A stretch of DNA of 64,000 nt from Calditrichota bacterium (GTDB lineage Bacteria; Calditrichota; Calditrichia; Calditrichales; Calditrichaceae), in assembly GCA_003854985.1 (NCBI GenBank), contig RQOG01000061.1, forward strand, positions 1-64,000. Reading direction: 5' to 3'. Position 1 is the first letter of the stretch, and every line of letters begins with the position of its first letter. The notes under the pieces are model-generated. The model searched no databases and was not told the DNA's origin. It saw nothing but the letters and a program-made list of their open reading frames with translations. Shown here in pieces: positions 26,282 to 36,016 of this stretch. The position numbers were made by a program, and so were the translations under genes.

Positions 26282-26317
26282 TGCTCCGGAAAAATTTATT
26301 CCGGAGCATTTTTATTT
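26282..26317 (+). terminator. Rho-independent terminator after the kelch gene
   Basis: TGCTCCGGAA (26282-26291) and TTCCGGAGCA (26299-26308) form a perfect 10-bp stem with a short A/T loop, followed by TTTTTATTTT. Confidence 0.9.
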
Positions 26318-26422
26318 TAAAATTCTTTGCACGTTGAAAATAAATAACTAATAAGATGCGTTATTTTTGACGAGCATTGAATTATAGGTAAAGTTTTAAA
26401 TTGTTTTAATCAGAGATAAAAA

Positions 26423-26656
26423 ATGAAAATTCAGATCATGGCGGAAGACGGTGAAATCTTAGAGACCATTGAGAATGTTCAGAATTACCTGATGTCGCAG
26501 CATTCTATGGGTGTTTTGATGGATCAGCTTCTCGAAATATATAAAACCAAATACGCTCAATACATGTACGAAAAATATAAAAGAGACCGGAGAAGCGGAG
26601 AAGACCGGCGTCATATATCTCTCTCTACCGATGCGCTTGATCGACGGGAACAATAA
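26423..26656 (+). CDS. Small protein with an R-R-S-G-E-D-R-R motif, unknown function
   Basis: 77 residues. The first 55 could form a small alpha/beta fold (M-K-I-Q-I-M-A-E-D-G-E-I-L-E-T-I) and the tail is charged, with D-R-R-S-G-E-D-R-R, a short motif found in many unrelated small bacterial regulators. No family is assigned. The ribosome binding site is weak. It lies between a terminator and a convergent gene, so it would be monocistronic. Confidence 0.55.
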   Translation: MKIQIMAEDGEILETIENVQNYLMSQHSMGVLMDQLLEIYKTKYAQYMYEKYKRDRRSGEDRRHISLSTDALDRREQ

Positions 26657-26687
26657 TCCGCCCTTTTCCGATTCCATGTCAGAGTCT

Positions 26688-27173
26688 TTACGCTGCTTTT
26701 TTACCGGGGAATCTGATTACACAATCCTCACATAATTCATCTTTGATTAACTTCATTTTAATAAGCAGACCGTATAATTTACACCCGGCGCAAAAACCGA
26801 AGGCCGATTCAAGAAATGAAAAAAAAGCCAAAACCGCTAAAGTAATATTCATATATCCTGTAAGGTCAAATATATGAAAAATCAGGGTGGACAGGCTGAG
26901 CAGAAACCCGATTAATGCGGCGAATCGTTTAGGATTAACCCTGTTAAAATTATTAATAAATGACAAACGAGGCGCAATAGTTTTACGGGCAATAAGGGCC
27001 AGAATGCTTATTTTAAAATAACCAAGCGTTCTGATTAAAAAGTCATAAGCAAGCAGGCCGATTAATATATAGGAATTGTAAATCATGGCCGCCAGACTCA
27101 GGATAAAGACCAGGAATGCCGTAGCGCGCACCCCGGAAGCAGGGATGGTAAAAAATTTATTTTGATGTTTCAT
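26688..27173 (-). CDS. DUF4395-type membrane protein
   Basis: 161 residues with about four hydrophobic segments (about 15-35, 36-56, 82-102 and 106-130). The pattern F-G-F-C-A-G-C-K-L-Y-G near residue 125, with its paired cysteines, followed by C-x-x-C near the end, is typical of DUF4395 membrane proteins, sometimes found near thioredoxin-like proteins. The function is unknown; a redox or metal role is a guess. It is transcribed toward the small gene at 26423. The region 27174-27392 upstream also holds the zwf promoter area. Confidence 0.72.
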   Translation of the reverse strand: MKHQNKFFTIPASGVRATAFLVFILSLAAMIYNSYILIGLLAYDFLIRTLGYFKISILALIARKTIAPRLSFINNFNRVNPKRFAALIGFLLSLSTLIFHIFDLTGYMNITLAVLAFFSFLESAFGFCAGCKLYGLLIKMKLIKDELCEDCVIRFPGKKAA

Positions 27174-27392
27174 GGTTTATCTCCGACTATTTTTGTTCAG
27201 TTTTATAACGGCAATTACCGGTAACGCCCTTCAAAGATTCTCATAGTTTTATCTCATTCTCTGTGTGACTGATTAATTGTAACCCGTACCCGCGAAGAAA
27301 TATTTCTTGCCTTGTTTGTTGGAAAACATAAATTGAATAAATTGCAGACAACACATACTGATGATAACAGATAACCAGACAGGATAAAATTT

Positions 27393-28928
27393 ATGCGGAC
27401 ACCTGAACGTTTTCTTCTTGTTATTTTCGGAGGTTCAGGGGACCTGACCTCCCGGAAATTAATCCCCTCCATTTACAGTCTTTTCAGACAAAATCTTTTA
27501 CCGGATCAATTCGGCATTTTAGGATTGGGAAGAAAGGATTTTAACGACGATAGTTACCGCCGGCATTTACGGAATGGCATTAAAGCGGTCGGATACAGGC
27601 GTCAGGAGGATGAAGAAAAATGCAACAATTTTCTAAAGTCAGTTTTTTATCACCGGTTCGATATGGGAAAAGATGATGATTATCCCGGTTTAAAAAAGCG
27701 GATAGAAGAAACGGAAAAACGACAACATATCGATGGCAATTATATGTTCTACCTGGCCGTTCCTTCCGAATATTATATACCGATTACAACCAACCTGGCC
27801 CGGCATAATCTGCACAAAGCACCGGATAAAGACAACTGGCGCCGGGTGATCATCGAAAAGCCCTTTGGTAGTGATTTACAAACAGCCAAAGACCTCAACC
27901 GGCATTTATCAGGCATTTTTAATGAAGAGCAGGTATTCAGAATCGATCATTACCTGGGTAAGGAAACCGTACAGAATATTCTGGCCTTTCGTTTTGCCAA
28001 CGGTATTTTTGAACCCTTGTGGAATCAAAACTATATCCATCATATTGAGATCACTGCGGCGGAAAATTCAGGCATCGAAGATCGCGGCGGTTATTATGAT
28101 TCCGCCGGCGCCCTGCGGGATATGGTACAAAATCATCTGTTGCAGATTGCCGCCATTGTGGCCATGGAGCCTCCCGCCCTGTTTAATGAAAAAGCGGTGC
28201 GCGATGAAAAAATGAAAGTATTTCAGTCTTTCCGGCCGCTTACTAACGAAGATACCCGGAATTCTGTCATCAGGGGTCAGTATATCGAATCCCGGGTACG
28301 CGGGAAAATGGTTAAAAGCTACCGGCAGGAAAAAAGTATCCCCGCCGATTCGATGACCGAAACTTTTGTTGCCGTAAAATGTTACATTGACAACTGGCGC
28401 TGGAACGGTGTACCATTTTTTGTTCGCACCGGCAAAAGATTGCCGGCAAGAGTGACCGAAGTAATTGTGCACTTCAAAAAAACGCCCCATCATTTATTTA
28501 AAATGATTGCGGATAATTTAATAATCGAGAATCAACTGATTCTTAGAATTCAACCGGACGAGGGAATATTATTGAATTTCGGAATGAAAATGCCCGGCGC
28601 AGGTTTTAAAATTAAAAAAGTCGGCATGGATTTTCATTATTCCGATCTCGCCGAATCCACTATTCCCGAAGCCTATGAAAGACTTTTATTAGATGCTTTT
28701 GCAGGCGATAACACGTTATATGCCCGGGCTGACGCGGTGGAAGAATCCTGGAAAATTATCGATCCTATTATTTCTGCGTGGGAAAATGATCCTGAAATTA
28801 AATTATACGGTTACCCGGCGGGAACATGGGGACCGAAAGAAGCCAGAAATCTATTTGATGATCCTTCCATGGACTGGCGTTATCCCTGTAAAAACCTGAC
28901 CGGGGAAGAAACCTATTGTGAATTATAA
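27393..28928 (+). CDS. zwf: Glucose-6-phosphate 1-dehydrogenase
   Basis: 511 residues. The Rossmann motif F-G-G-S-G-D-L-T-S-R-K (about 10-20) binds NADP. R-I-D-H-Y-L-G-K-E is the substrate-binding and catalytic signature. E-K-P-F-G-S-D precedes it and the C-terminal domain is full length. It oxidises glucose 6-phosphate to 6-phosphogluconolactone, the entry to the oxidative pentose phosphate pathway. The lactonase gene follows directly, so both form an operon. NADPH from this route could feed HMG-CoA reductase and other biosynthesis. Confidence 0.97.
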   Translation: MRTPERFLLVIFGGSGDLTSRKLIPSIYSLFRQNLLPDQFGILGLGRKDFNDDSYRRHLRNGIKAVGYRRQEDEEKCNNFLKSVFYHRFDMGKDDDYPGLKKRIEETEKRQHIDGNYMFYLAVPSEYYIPITTNLARHNLHKAPDKDNWRRVIIEKPFGSDLQTAKDLNRHLSGIFNEEQVFRIDHYLGKETVQNILAFRFANGIFEPLWNQNYIHHIEITAAENSGIEDRGGYYDSAGALRDMVQNHLLQIAAIVAMEPPALFNEKAVRDEKMKVFQSFRPLTNEDTRNSVIRGQYIESRVRGKMVKSYRQEKSIPADSMTETFVAVKCYIDNWRWNGVPFFVRTGKRLPARVTEVIVHFKKTPHHLFKMIADNLIIENQLILRIQPDEGILLNFGMKMPGAGFKIKKVGMDFHYSDLAESTIPEAYERLLLDAFAGDNTLYARADAVEESWKIIDPIISAWENDPEIKLYGYPAGTWGPKEARNLFDDPSMDWRYPCKNLTGEETYCEL

Positions 28929-28949
28929 GTGAGTTTATTCGGGATAGTT

Positions 28950-29678
28950 ATGAGTGATTCAAATATACATGTATTTGAAAATCAACAGGCATTAGTCAGA
29001 GCCATTGGCCGCCAGTTTTTAAAATATGCCGCCCAGGCCTCAGAACAGCAGAAACCTGTTTATACCGCCTTGTCCGGCGGAACTACGCCGAAAGCGTTAT
29101 TTGAGCATCTGGCCTGGCGCGGTCAACAGGTAGACTGGCAGAATTTTCATTTTTACTGGGTCGATGAACGGTGCGTTCGACCGGGGCATGAAGAAAGTAA
29201 TTTTGGTATGGCCGAACAATTATTTTTTTCAAAAATCAAAATCCCCGCGGTTAACCTGCATCGAATCCGGGGAGAATCGGATCCGGAAACTGAAGTAGAA
29301 CGGTATACCCGGGAAATTGAACAGCATGTGGAAAAAATATCCGGCTGGCCGGTGTTTGACTGGATATTACTCGGATTGGGCGAAGACGGCCATACCGCTT
29401 CCCTGTTTCCCGGCGATGACAAAGCGCTCGATGCGCAGAGTATCTGTGTAACGGCAAAACATCCGCATAGCGGACAAAACCGGATTTCATTGACCCTGCC
29501 GGTGATCAACAGAGCCAGGCATATTTCCTTTATGGTCAGCGGAACGGAGAAAGCGAAAATAGCTGATCGGGTCATAAAATATAATCATCAAAACCCTGAT
29601 CTGCCGGCCGCCAGAGTAAAGCCGATGGAAGGCATTATAGAGTGGTATCTGGATGCACGGGCCGCTTCCCTGCTCTGA
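28950..29678 (+). CDS. pgl: 6-phosphogluconolactonase (DevB/SOL type)
   Basis: About 242 residues from ATG 28950; a GTG at 28929, immediately after the zwf stop, is an alternative start. Family motifs are A-L-S-G-G-T-T-P-K-A-L-F (phosphate binding), F-Y-W-V-D-E-R-C-V (about residue 75) and I-L-L-G-L-G-E-D-G-H-T-A-S-L-F-P-G. It hydrolyses the lactone made by Zwf. I prefer 28950 because M-S-D-x-N-I-H-V-F is the usual beginning of the family. Confidence 0.94.
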   Translation: MSDSNIHVFENQQALVRAIGRQFLKYAAQASEQQKPVYTALSGGTTPKALFEHLAWRGQQVDWQNFHFYWVDERCVRPGHEESNFGMAEQLFFSKIKIPAVNLHRIRGESDPETEVERYTREIEQHVEKISGWPVFDWILLGLGEDGHTASLFPGDDKALDAQSICVTAKHPHSGQNRISLTLPVINRARHISFMVSGTEKAKIADRVIKYNHQNPDLPAARVKPMEGIIEWYLDARAASLL

Positions 29679-29724
29679 ATAGCTTTCTTTTGGATATACA
29701 TTTAAATATTATCAAAAAGGAAAA

Positions 29725-30531
29725 ATGATGAACGATCTGCAGAAGAACATCACCTTGTCCCTGGACGGAGAACAGACGGAATTATTTAACTACTTCCCCT
29801 ATCTGATGCAGGATTTATGGGAAATCGGTTCTTCACCGGAACAAATAATAAAACTGATGTGTGAGCATGGTCTGGATAAACCAACCATACGAATACTCGA
29901 TCTGGGCTGCGGGAAAGGTTCCATATCTGTCAGAATCGCCAAAGAATTCGGCTGCCGGGTGCACGGCATCGACGGTATGGAAGCATTCATTGATGAGGCC
30001 AGACAATGGGCGGTAAAATACCAGGTGGACCATTTATGCCGGTTTGAAGCCGGCGATATCAGGGAAGCGGTTAAAAAACTGCATAACTATGATATCGCCA
30101 TTCTTGGCTCCATCGGTCCGGTTCTGGGCAATGTCCGGGAGACCCTGGAAAAAACAGGCGCCTGTCTGAAACCGGATGGTTATATCATTCTTGATGACGG
30201 ATATTTTCCCGACGGATATGCCGCAAATGAGGAAGACATTCCGCCCCGAAGCGTTTATTTTTCTCAGATTAATCAGGCCGGATTTGAGACGGTGGCCGAA
30301 TATATTCCCGATGATGATGATATGAAATCGTCCGATGCGTTTATTTATCACCATATAGAAAAAAGAGCGCAGGAATTAATCCGCGAATATCCGCAGTATG
30401 AACTATTGTTCGAAAACTACCTTAAAAGCCAGAGAGAAGAAAACGAACGACTGGAAAATGAAATTATATGTTCCTTGTTATTGCTGAAAAGAAATAAATC
30501 ATTGAACATTAATTATTATCGATATTGTTAA
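29725..30531 (+). CDS. Class I SAM-dependent methyltransferase
   Basis: 268 residues. Motif I is I-L-D-L-G-C-G-K-G-S-I-S (about residues 56-67), followed by an acidic residue at the second strand end in H-G-I-D-G and motif II near D-I-A-I-L-G-S-I-G. After the Rossmann core the protein has a charged C-terminal helix (K-S-Q-R-E-E-N-E-R-L-E-N-E). The substrate is unknown. It lies 46 bases after pgl, with AAAAAGGAAAA before the start, and may belong to the same transcript. Confidence 0.85.
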   Translation: MMNDLQKNITLSLDGEQTELFNYFPYLMQDLWEIGSSPEQIIKLMCEHGLDKPTIRILDLGCGKGSISVRIAKEFGCRVHGIDGMEAFIDEARQWAVKYQVDHLCRFEAGDIREAVKKLHNYDIAILGSIGPVLGNVRETLEKTGACLKPDGYIILDDGYFPDGYAANEEDIPPRSVYFSQINQAGFETVAEYIPDDDDMKSSDAFIYHHIEKRAQELIREYPQYELLFENYLKSQREENERLENEIICSLLLLKRNKSLNINYYRYC

Positions 30532-30694
30532 GGTAAGGATAAAGATTTCCATATTTCCCCTGCGGGATAAAAATATTGGCGGTGAACATTGATATTATCC
30601 CCGAGCTTTGTCCGCGCTTTTAATGTATTGTCCTTTCAGGGGATGATTTTATTTCCGAATAATTATATTGGTGTCTTCGCCATTGAATCTTTTT

Positions 30695-32212
30695 TTACTC
30701 ACCAAGACGCCGCAGTTCCTTTTCCGCCTGTAATTTTAAACGAAATGAATCCGTATCCATGGCTTCTGTGTAATGCGTTCGGGCCAGCGCTTTATTACCG
30801 GCATCGCGATAGGTATGGGCAAGATAAAAATGCGTCCAGGAAATCAGCCATTCCGGCTCTTCAATACCCGAATTCAGAACAAGATGAAACGCCTTTTTTG
30901 CATCCTCGTATTTTTTCTTTTGTAGATAAATTTTTCCGTAATAATGATGAATTTTACCTTCCGTAACCTTCTTTTCATCACCGGATCGATTTTTCAGCCC
31001 GGCCATGAGTTCATCTAATAAAGCTTTTGCCCGATCAGGCTGATTGTTATTGGTATAATTTTCAGCGATAATCATTTTTATATCTTCGGGAGAATAAGGA
31101 TTTTCCAGTCTTTCCTGCGCTTCTCCATAAGACCATTCGCTGTAATTTTCTTCAATCTGTTTGTAATATTTAACCGCTTCTTCCCTGTTGCCGGTAATTT
31201 CCAAAGTTCTGCCTAAGTTTAACAGACAGTTTGAATAAAACCAAGACCGGTCTTCTTCTTTCTCTTTGCTGTTTTCGATAACCTCTTTATAATATTTAAC
31301 GGCTTCCTTAAACTGATTTCTCTTAAAATAGATCTCGCCGGAATGAAACAAGGCCTGGTTGGTAATAAGCTGAAAGTCCGGATCCCTGTTCTTTAAGATT
31401 TCATTAAAGATTTCCAGAGCCTGATCATCCAGGCCCATATGGGCATAAACCCAGCCAATGGATATTTTAAAGGCAGAATTATTGGGATACTGGCGGTTAA
31501 GTTCTTCGACCAACACCAAAGCTTTTTCATATTCATGCTCAAGGCGCATATAAATGGTGCTTAAAAAAATCCGGGCTTCATTATTGGTCAGAAGGCCTTT
31601 ATCAACGGCTAAATGCAATTCCCGGAGACCCTGTTCTTTTTCGCCTTCAATACCTAACAGAAAAGAGAATATTTTAAGAAATCGGGGAACGGTTGCCGCA
31701 TAGTAGTGATAGATGCCCAATCCCAGGTAAGCATCGTAATACTGTGGATTGATTTCCACCAAATCTTCCAGATAGTTTTTACCTTTCTTCCCATTCCAGT
31801 AGGCGCTCCAGTAATTTCTTTTGATGGCGTAATAACGGCCGAGATTCCCGTAAATGCCGCCCAGATAAAACAAACCATCCTGATCATTTTTATTTTTTTC
31901 ATGATATTTTTCCGCAATTTCCGCGGCATGCAGGGAAACGGCTTCGAATTCATCCCCCAATTCTTCGGACCGGAAATTCCTGGTAAATTTCCAGAATAAA
32001 ACCGCCGTCTTCATAAAATACCCGCTTGGATGAGATGGATCCCTGGCAATTAATTTATCAAACTGCCGAACCGCTTCGTCGAATTTCATATTGAAGGTAA
32101 AATCTAATCCTTTTGTAATCAGCGTATCAATGGTTACGGCTTTTACCGATGAAACGGAGAGACAGAAGAATAAAATCATTAAATAGCTAAGTCTTATTAT
32201 CATACCAGGCAT
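30695..32212 (-). CDS. Exported tetratricopeptide-repeat protein
   Basis: 505 residues. A signal peptide (about 1-26, ending S-S-V-K-A) is followed by at least eight TPR-like helix pairs, for example D-E-A-V-R-Q-F-D-K-L-I-A-R-D-P-S-H-P, K-E-A-V-K-Y-Y-K-E-V-I and E-D-A-K-K-A-F-H-L-V-L-N-S. Proteins like this act as periplasmic scaffolds; the partner is not evident. An ATG three codons in is an alternative start. It is convergent with the methyltransferase gene and divergent from the CsgG-like gene. Confidence 0.8.
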   Translation of the reverse strand: MPGMIIRLSYLMILFFCLSVSSVKAVTIDTLITKGLDFTFNMKFDEAVRQFDKLIARDPSHPSGYFMKTAVLFWKFTRNFRSEELGDEFEAVSLHAAEIAEKYHEKNKNDQDGLFYLGGIYGNLGRYYAIKRNYWSAYWNGKKGKNYLEDLVEINPQYYDAYLGLGIYHYYAATVPRFLKIFSFLLGIEGEKEQGLRELHLAVDKGLLTNNEARIFLSTIYMRLEHEYEKALVLVEELNRQYPNNSAFKISIGWVYAHMGLDDQALEIFNEILKNRDPDFQLITNQALFHSGEIYFKRNQFKEAVKYYKEVIENSKEKEEDRSWFYSNCLLNLGRTLEITGNREEAVKYYKQIEENYSEWSYGEAQERLENPYSPEDIKMIIAENYTNNNQPDRAKALLDELMAGLKNRSGDEKKVTEGKIHHYYGKIYLQKKKYEDAKKAFHLVLNSGIEEPEWLISWTHFYLAHTYRDAGNKALARTHYTEAMDTDSFRLKLQAEKELRRLGE

Positions 32213-32447
32213 TCCAGTTGTTATCCTGTTCTGTTTTGTCAGGCTAATTTATACAGTTCCCTTCACAAACCAAAATCAAATACTATATTAATTGAACGGC
32301 AAAATTAAATCATTTATTCGCTTAAAGAAAGTAAAGGTTCAGGAAATTTAGAAACTCCTTGTATTACTGCTGATTAATTCATATAATTACGGACATTATC
32401 GGTATAATTTGCTGATTTATTCGTTCAGACGAACATGGAGAAACCGC

Positions 32448-33569
32448 ATGTCAGAGCCATTGATAAAAAAAGTCTTTTCCCGTTCGGGTATGTTTTCTTT
32501 ATTGGTTTTATCATTGATATCCCTGTATTGTTCGGGATGTTCACCCAGGCATATTATACCTCCCAATCAGCCTGATTATGGCTCCAAACATGCCGATTTT
32601 TCCGATGTTGAATTATTCCTGACCAAATTCAATGTTATCAATAAAAGCAACAAAGACAACGACCGCGATGTGTATCTGCTGCGCAGCGGATTTATTTCTT
32701 ATATCGAAGCGCAGAATAAATTTAAACGGGTATACGATTCCGAACAGACCATAAGAATGCCCGAGAGCAACCGCTACCTCTTGCTGGAAATCAATATTGA
32801 TCCGTCCTATTCCAAATGGCGCACCTGGCTGCTCGATCTTCCCTTTTTCTATCCCGCGTTAGGCATATGGCCGCTTACGCCCATGTGGGGCACGGCGAAG
32901 GTATCCGTCTCCGCCCGTTTAATAGGCGCAGACGAGCAGGTTATAGATGCCACATCAATGGATGAAGAAGACGGTTATTTCGTTTTATTTTATTCATGGT
33001 ACAGGCCGGGCATTATAGAAGACGCCCTGCAGACTTGCTATGAAAATGTTTTTAAAAAACTCAGCAAAAAATTAAGCGAAAACCGCAATGCCATAATCGC
33101 TTATATCGATAACCTGCCCGTTCAATACCCCGCACGCAAATCGGATCAGCTTGTATTTGTTAAAAATGATCAGGCTTCGAGTATTGCCATTCTGGAGTTG
33201 GATGGTATCGGTATCGCCGAACCGGACGCTTTTGCCTTAAGCAACCGGCTGATCACGGAAGTCTTTAAGACCGGTTATTTTAATGTCCTGGAACGGGAAA
33301 AAATGAATGAAATCCTGAAGGAACAGGGTTTTCAAATGTCGGGCTGCACCTCTTCCGAATGTATGGTTCAGGCCGGAAAACTGCTTAATGTCCAGCAGAT
33401 ACTCGGCGGCAGCGTCAGCAAGGTCGGAGGTTACTATTCCGTCGAACTCAGACTGATTGATGTGGAATCCGGACAGATTTTAAAAGTCTCCAACGAAGAT
33501 GTGCAGGGTAATATTGAAGATGTGCTGATACAAGGTCTAAAACAGGCGGTATATAAACTGATTCAGTAA
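32448..33569 (+). CDS. Lipoprotein with CsgG-like C-terminal domain
   Basis: Start ATG 32448 (GGAGA upstream) gives a lipoprotein signal ending near C-S-G-C; the frame is open for 13 more codons upstream. Residues 25-235 form a domain I do not recognise. The last 120 residues are CsgG/LpoB-like: I-A-I-L-E-L-D-G-I-G-I, N-V-L-E-R-E-K-M-N-E-I-L-K-E-Q-G-F-Q, then G-C-T-S-S-E-C-M-V and L-R-L-I-D-V-E-S-G-Q-I-L. This variant with the C-T-S-S-E-C pair is common in FCB-group genomes. It probably works at the outer membrane; the precise role is unknown. Confidence 0.8.
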   Translation: MSEPLIKKVFSRSGMFSLLVLSLISLYCSGCSPRHIIPPNQPDYGSKHADFSDVELFLTKFNVINKSNKDNDRDVYLLRSGFISYIEAQNKFKRVYDSEQTIRMPESNRYLLLEINIDPSYSKWRTWLLDLPFFYPALGIWPLTPMWGTAKVSVSARLIGADEQVIDATSMDEEDGYFVLFYSWYRPGIIEDALQTCYENVFKKLSKKLSENRNAIIAYIDNLPVQYPARKSDQLVFVKNDQASSIAILELDGIGIAEPDAFALSNRLITEVFKTGYFNVLEREKMNEILKEQGFQMSGCTSSECMVQAGKLLNVQQILGGSVSKVGGYYSVELRLIDVESGQILKVSNEDVQGNIEDVLIQGLKQAVYKLIQ

Positions 33570-33679
33570 TTCTCAGTATTTCTGTTAAAATTCTTATTAT
33601 TAAATTTAATAAAATCGTATATTGAGACGGTTTTATTAGATACCGATTACAATCAAAACAATTAACCAGCGGACGCAGG

Positions 33680-35344
33680 ATGCAATCACTTACCGGGCAG
33701 TTATATCATTTTTTTAAGAACCGGATAAGCCAAAGAAATTTGAAACTACTTATATCATTTGTTATCAATCTATCCGGCCTAATCATTTTTAACGTTATCC
33801 TCTTTATTTATCTGATGAAATTAGAAGGACAGGATTATAGTTTCTGGAATGGTCTGTACTGGATTCTGACTATTTTTACAACTCTGGGATTAGGCGATAT
33901 TGTATTCACATCGACTTTGGGTCACCTTTTTACCATATGGGTATTAATCAGCGGAATGACGGCTTTGTTTGTATTGACGCCCTATGTTCTATATCAATTC
34001 TTTCAATCAGAAACCAGGGCGCCGCGTAATTTATATTCGGGAACTAAGAACCATATAATCGTTATCGGTTACAACATGATAACCCAGGCCTTAATTGACT
34101 ATTTTATGAGAACCGGACAATCTTATGTTTTAATTATTTCCGAGCTTAAAGAGGGTCTTCAGCTTCATGATAAGGATCTGTGTGTTGTTGTTGGAGATAT
34201 ATATGATGCCGAAACCTATAAAAATGTCCGGATTGACCATGGTATAATGGCCGTCGCGGCAGGCAATGATATGGCCAATTCGAATATAGCATTAACCATC
34301 AGAGAAACCAATGAAACCATTCCAATCATAGCCACATCATCTCCCGGACAGGAAAAAATTTTAAAAGCCGCCGGCTGTACCTATGTAATTCCACTGGATA
34401 TGATGATTGGTAAAAGTCTGACCAGAAGAATACTCACGGGCAATGCCATTGCCCATCCGGTTGGCGTATTTGAGAAATTTATAATCGCTGAATCCTCGAT
34501 GGTGAATACGCCGGTTATCGGCAAAACATTAAAGGAAGCCAATTTACGGGAAATTTGCGGGATTAATGTAATTGGAATCTGGGACAGAGGCCGGTACCAT
34601 CATGCCGGAGCAGATACCATAATCAGGAAAAATTCTATTCTCGTGCTGGCCGGCACCAGAGATCAAATTGATACCTATAACGCCTTATTTTGCATTTATA
34701 ATGTCAGCGATCCGGCGGTAGTAATAATCGGCGCTGAAAACGTAAGCGCTTCCGTGGCAAAGGAGCTTGAAAAAAGACAAATTAATTATGAAATCCTTGA
34801 TATTCCTCTTATAGACTCAGGATCAGGAAATGAAAAACAGAACCAGGTTTTTGAACTCGAAAAAATGTTACAACAAATAAAAATAAAGAAATTAAACACC
34901 GCGATTATTACTACGGAAAACGATGATATTAATATTTTTCTAACTCTGAGTCTGCGTGAACTGCGGCCCGATATTCAGATTATCAGCCGGACGATTTCAG
35001 AAATGAATGTATCAACATTATACAGGGCCGGCGCAGATTTTGTGATTTCTTATGCGACCCTGGGCGCCAGCGCCATAGCCAACATCATTCGCGGCGGCGA
35101 TTTACTGATCCTTACGGAAGGATTGAATATTCTCAAACTGGATACGCCTGCTAAACTAGCCGGAAAAAAGATTATGGAAAGCGCTATCCGCCAAAAGACC
35201 GGATGCAGTATTATTGCCATTCAATACGATGACTCTTTTTTAGTTAATCCCGGGCCGGAAGAAATTCTGCCTAAAAAAAGTAAAATTTTCATTATAGGAA
35301 ACATAGAAGCGGAAAAAGAATTTTATAAATATTTTAAAAACTAA
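33680..35344 (+). CDS. Two-helix potassium channel with tandem RCK (TrkA-N/TrkA-C) domains
   Basis: 554 residues. Two membrane helices (about 22-46 and 82-108) surround the pore filter T67-T-L-G-L-G-D73, where the usual tyrosine is leucine. Next come a nucleotide-binding RCK domain (starting I-I-V-I-G-Y-N near 125), a TrkA-C-like part (about 240-325) and a second RCK unit (about 345-554). It is MthK/Kch-like, with both gating rings on one chain. It should sit in the inner membrane and conduct K+. The small membrane protein downstream starts 14 bases after its stop and may be co-transcribed. Confidence 0.85.
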   Translation: MQSLTGQLYHFFKNRISQRNLKLLISFVINLSGLIIFNVILFIYLMKLEGQDYSFWNGLYWILTIFTTLGLGDIVFTSTLGHLFTIWVLISGMTALFVLTPYVLYQFFQSETRAPRNLYSGTKNHIIVIGYNMITQALIDYFMRTGQSYVLIISELKEGLQLHDKDLCVVVGDIYDAETYKNVRIDHGIMAVAAGNDMANSNIALTIRETNETIPIIATSSPGQEKILKAAGCTYVIPLDMMIGKSLTRRILTGNAIAHPVGVFEKFIIAESSMVNTPVIGKTLKEANLREICGINVIGIWDRGRYHHAGADTIIRKNSILVLAGTRDQIDTYNALFCIYNVSDPAVVIIGAENVSASVAKELEKRQINYEILDIPLIDSGSGNEKQNQVFELEKMLQQIKIKKLNTAIITTENDDINIFLTLSLRELRPDIQIISRTISEMNVSTLYRAGADFVISYATLGASAIANIIRGGDLLILTEGLNILKLDTPAKLAGKKIMESAIRQKTGCSIIAIQYDDSFLVNPGPEEILPKKSKIFIIGNIEAEKEFYKYFKN

Positions 35345-35358
35345 AAACGATATCATTT

Positions 35359-35937
35359 ATGAAACCGATGGAAAAATATCTGGCAATTTTCCTGCTTTTA
35401 ACCGGTTCCGCCATTATAGTAATCCGGGCTATTTTATTAATTGCAGGAAAAACAGATGATCTAACAATAAACCTGGCAGGCTTTCTTTGCCAATGGCTGT
35501 CGGACATAATATTACTTGTCCTAAGTTTTAGTTGCGCCCTTTTACTGTTAAGGAAGAAGTTAAAAATCAAATTAGTCGTCTTTTTAAATCTAGGATTGCT
35601 TTTATGCTCGACCTTTCTTGCGCTGAATAATTATGCCGTCGTCGTATCTGAACCGGTTATATCAGCGATTATACTTCTTTTATTCCTGTGCGGTCTGTTC
35701 TTTACAATAAAGGCGCTGCAACAGTATTATGTAATTGGTATGTCCAGAGGACAGGGTAAATTATTCAATTACCTGTTTCTGTTTTCGGGCATTATGATAT
35801 ATTATCTGCTCAATCTTACGGGTAATCATCTGCAAAACGGGCAGACAGGATATTTGATCACGGATGTATTTATCCTGGTCAATCTAATTTATTTTTCCAT
35901 AGCGGGACTGAAAAAAGCCGCTTTTACCATTGGCTGA
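35359..35937 (+). CDS. Six-helix membrane protein, unknown function
   Basis: 192 residues with about six hydrophobic segments (about 8-28, 38-62, 70-90, 97-118, 135-155 and 163-185). No polar catalytic motif or known family is recognised. It directly follows the K+ channel gene with a short gap, so a regulatory or accessory role in ion transport is possible but only inferred from position. Confidence 0.65.
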   Translation: MKPMEKYLAIFLLLTGSAIIVIRAILLIAGKTDDLTINLAGFLCQWLSDIILLVLSFSCALLLLRKKLKIKLVVFLNLGLLLCSTFLALNNYAVVVSEPVISAIILLLFLCGLFFTIKALQQYYVIGMSRGQGKLFNYLFLFSGIMIYYLLNLTGNHLQNGQTGYLITDVFILVNLIYFSIAGLKKAAFTIG

Positions 35938-36016
35938 ACATATTTTTTCCGCGTTTGGCAAATATTTTTTCTGTTTATTCAGTTGATATATATAAATCGA
36001 AAAACCGGAGCAAAAT

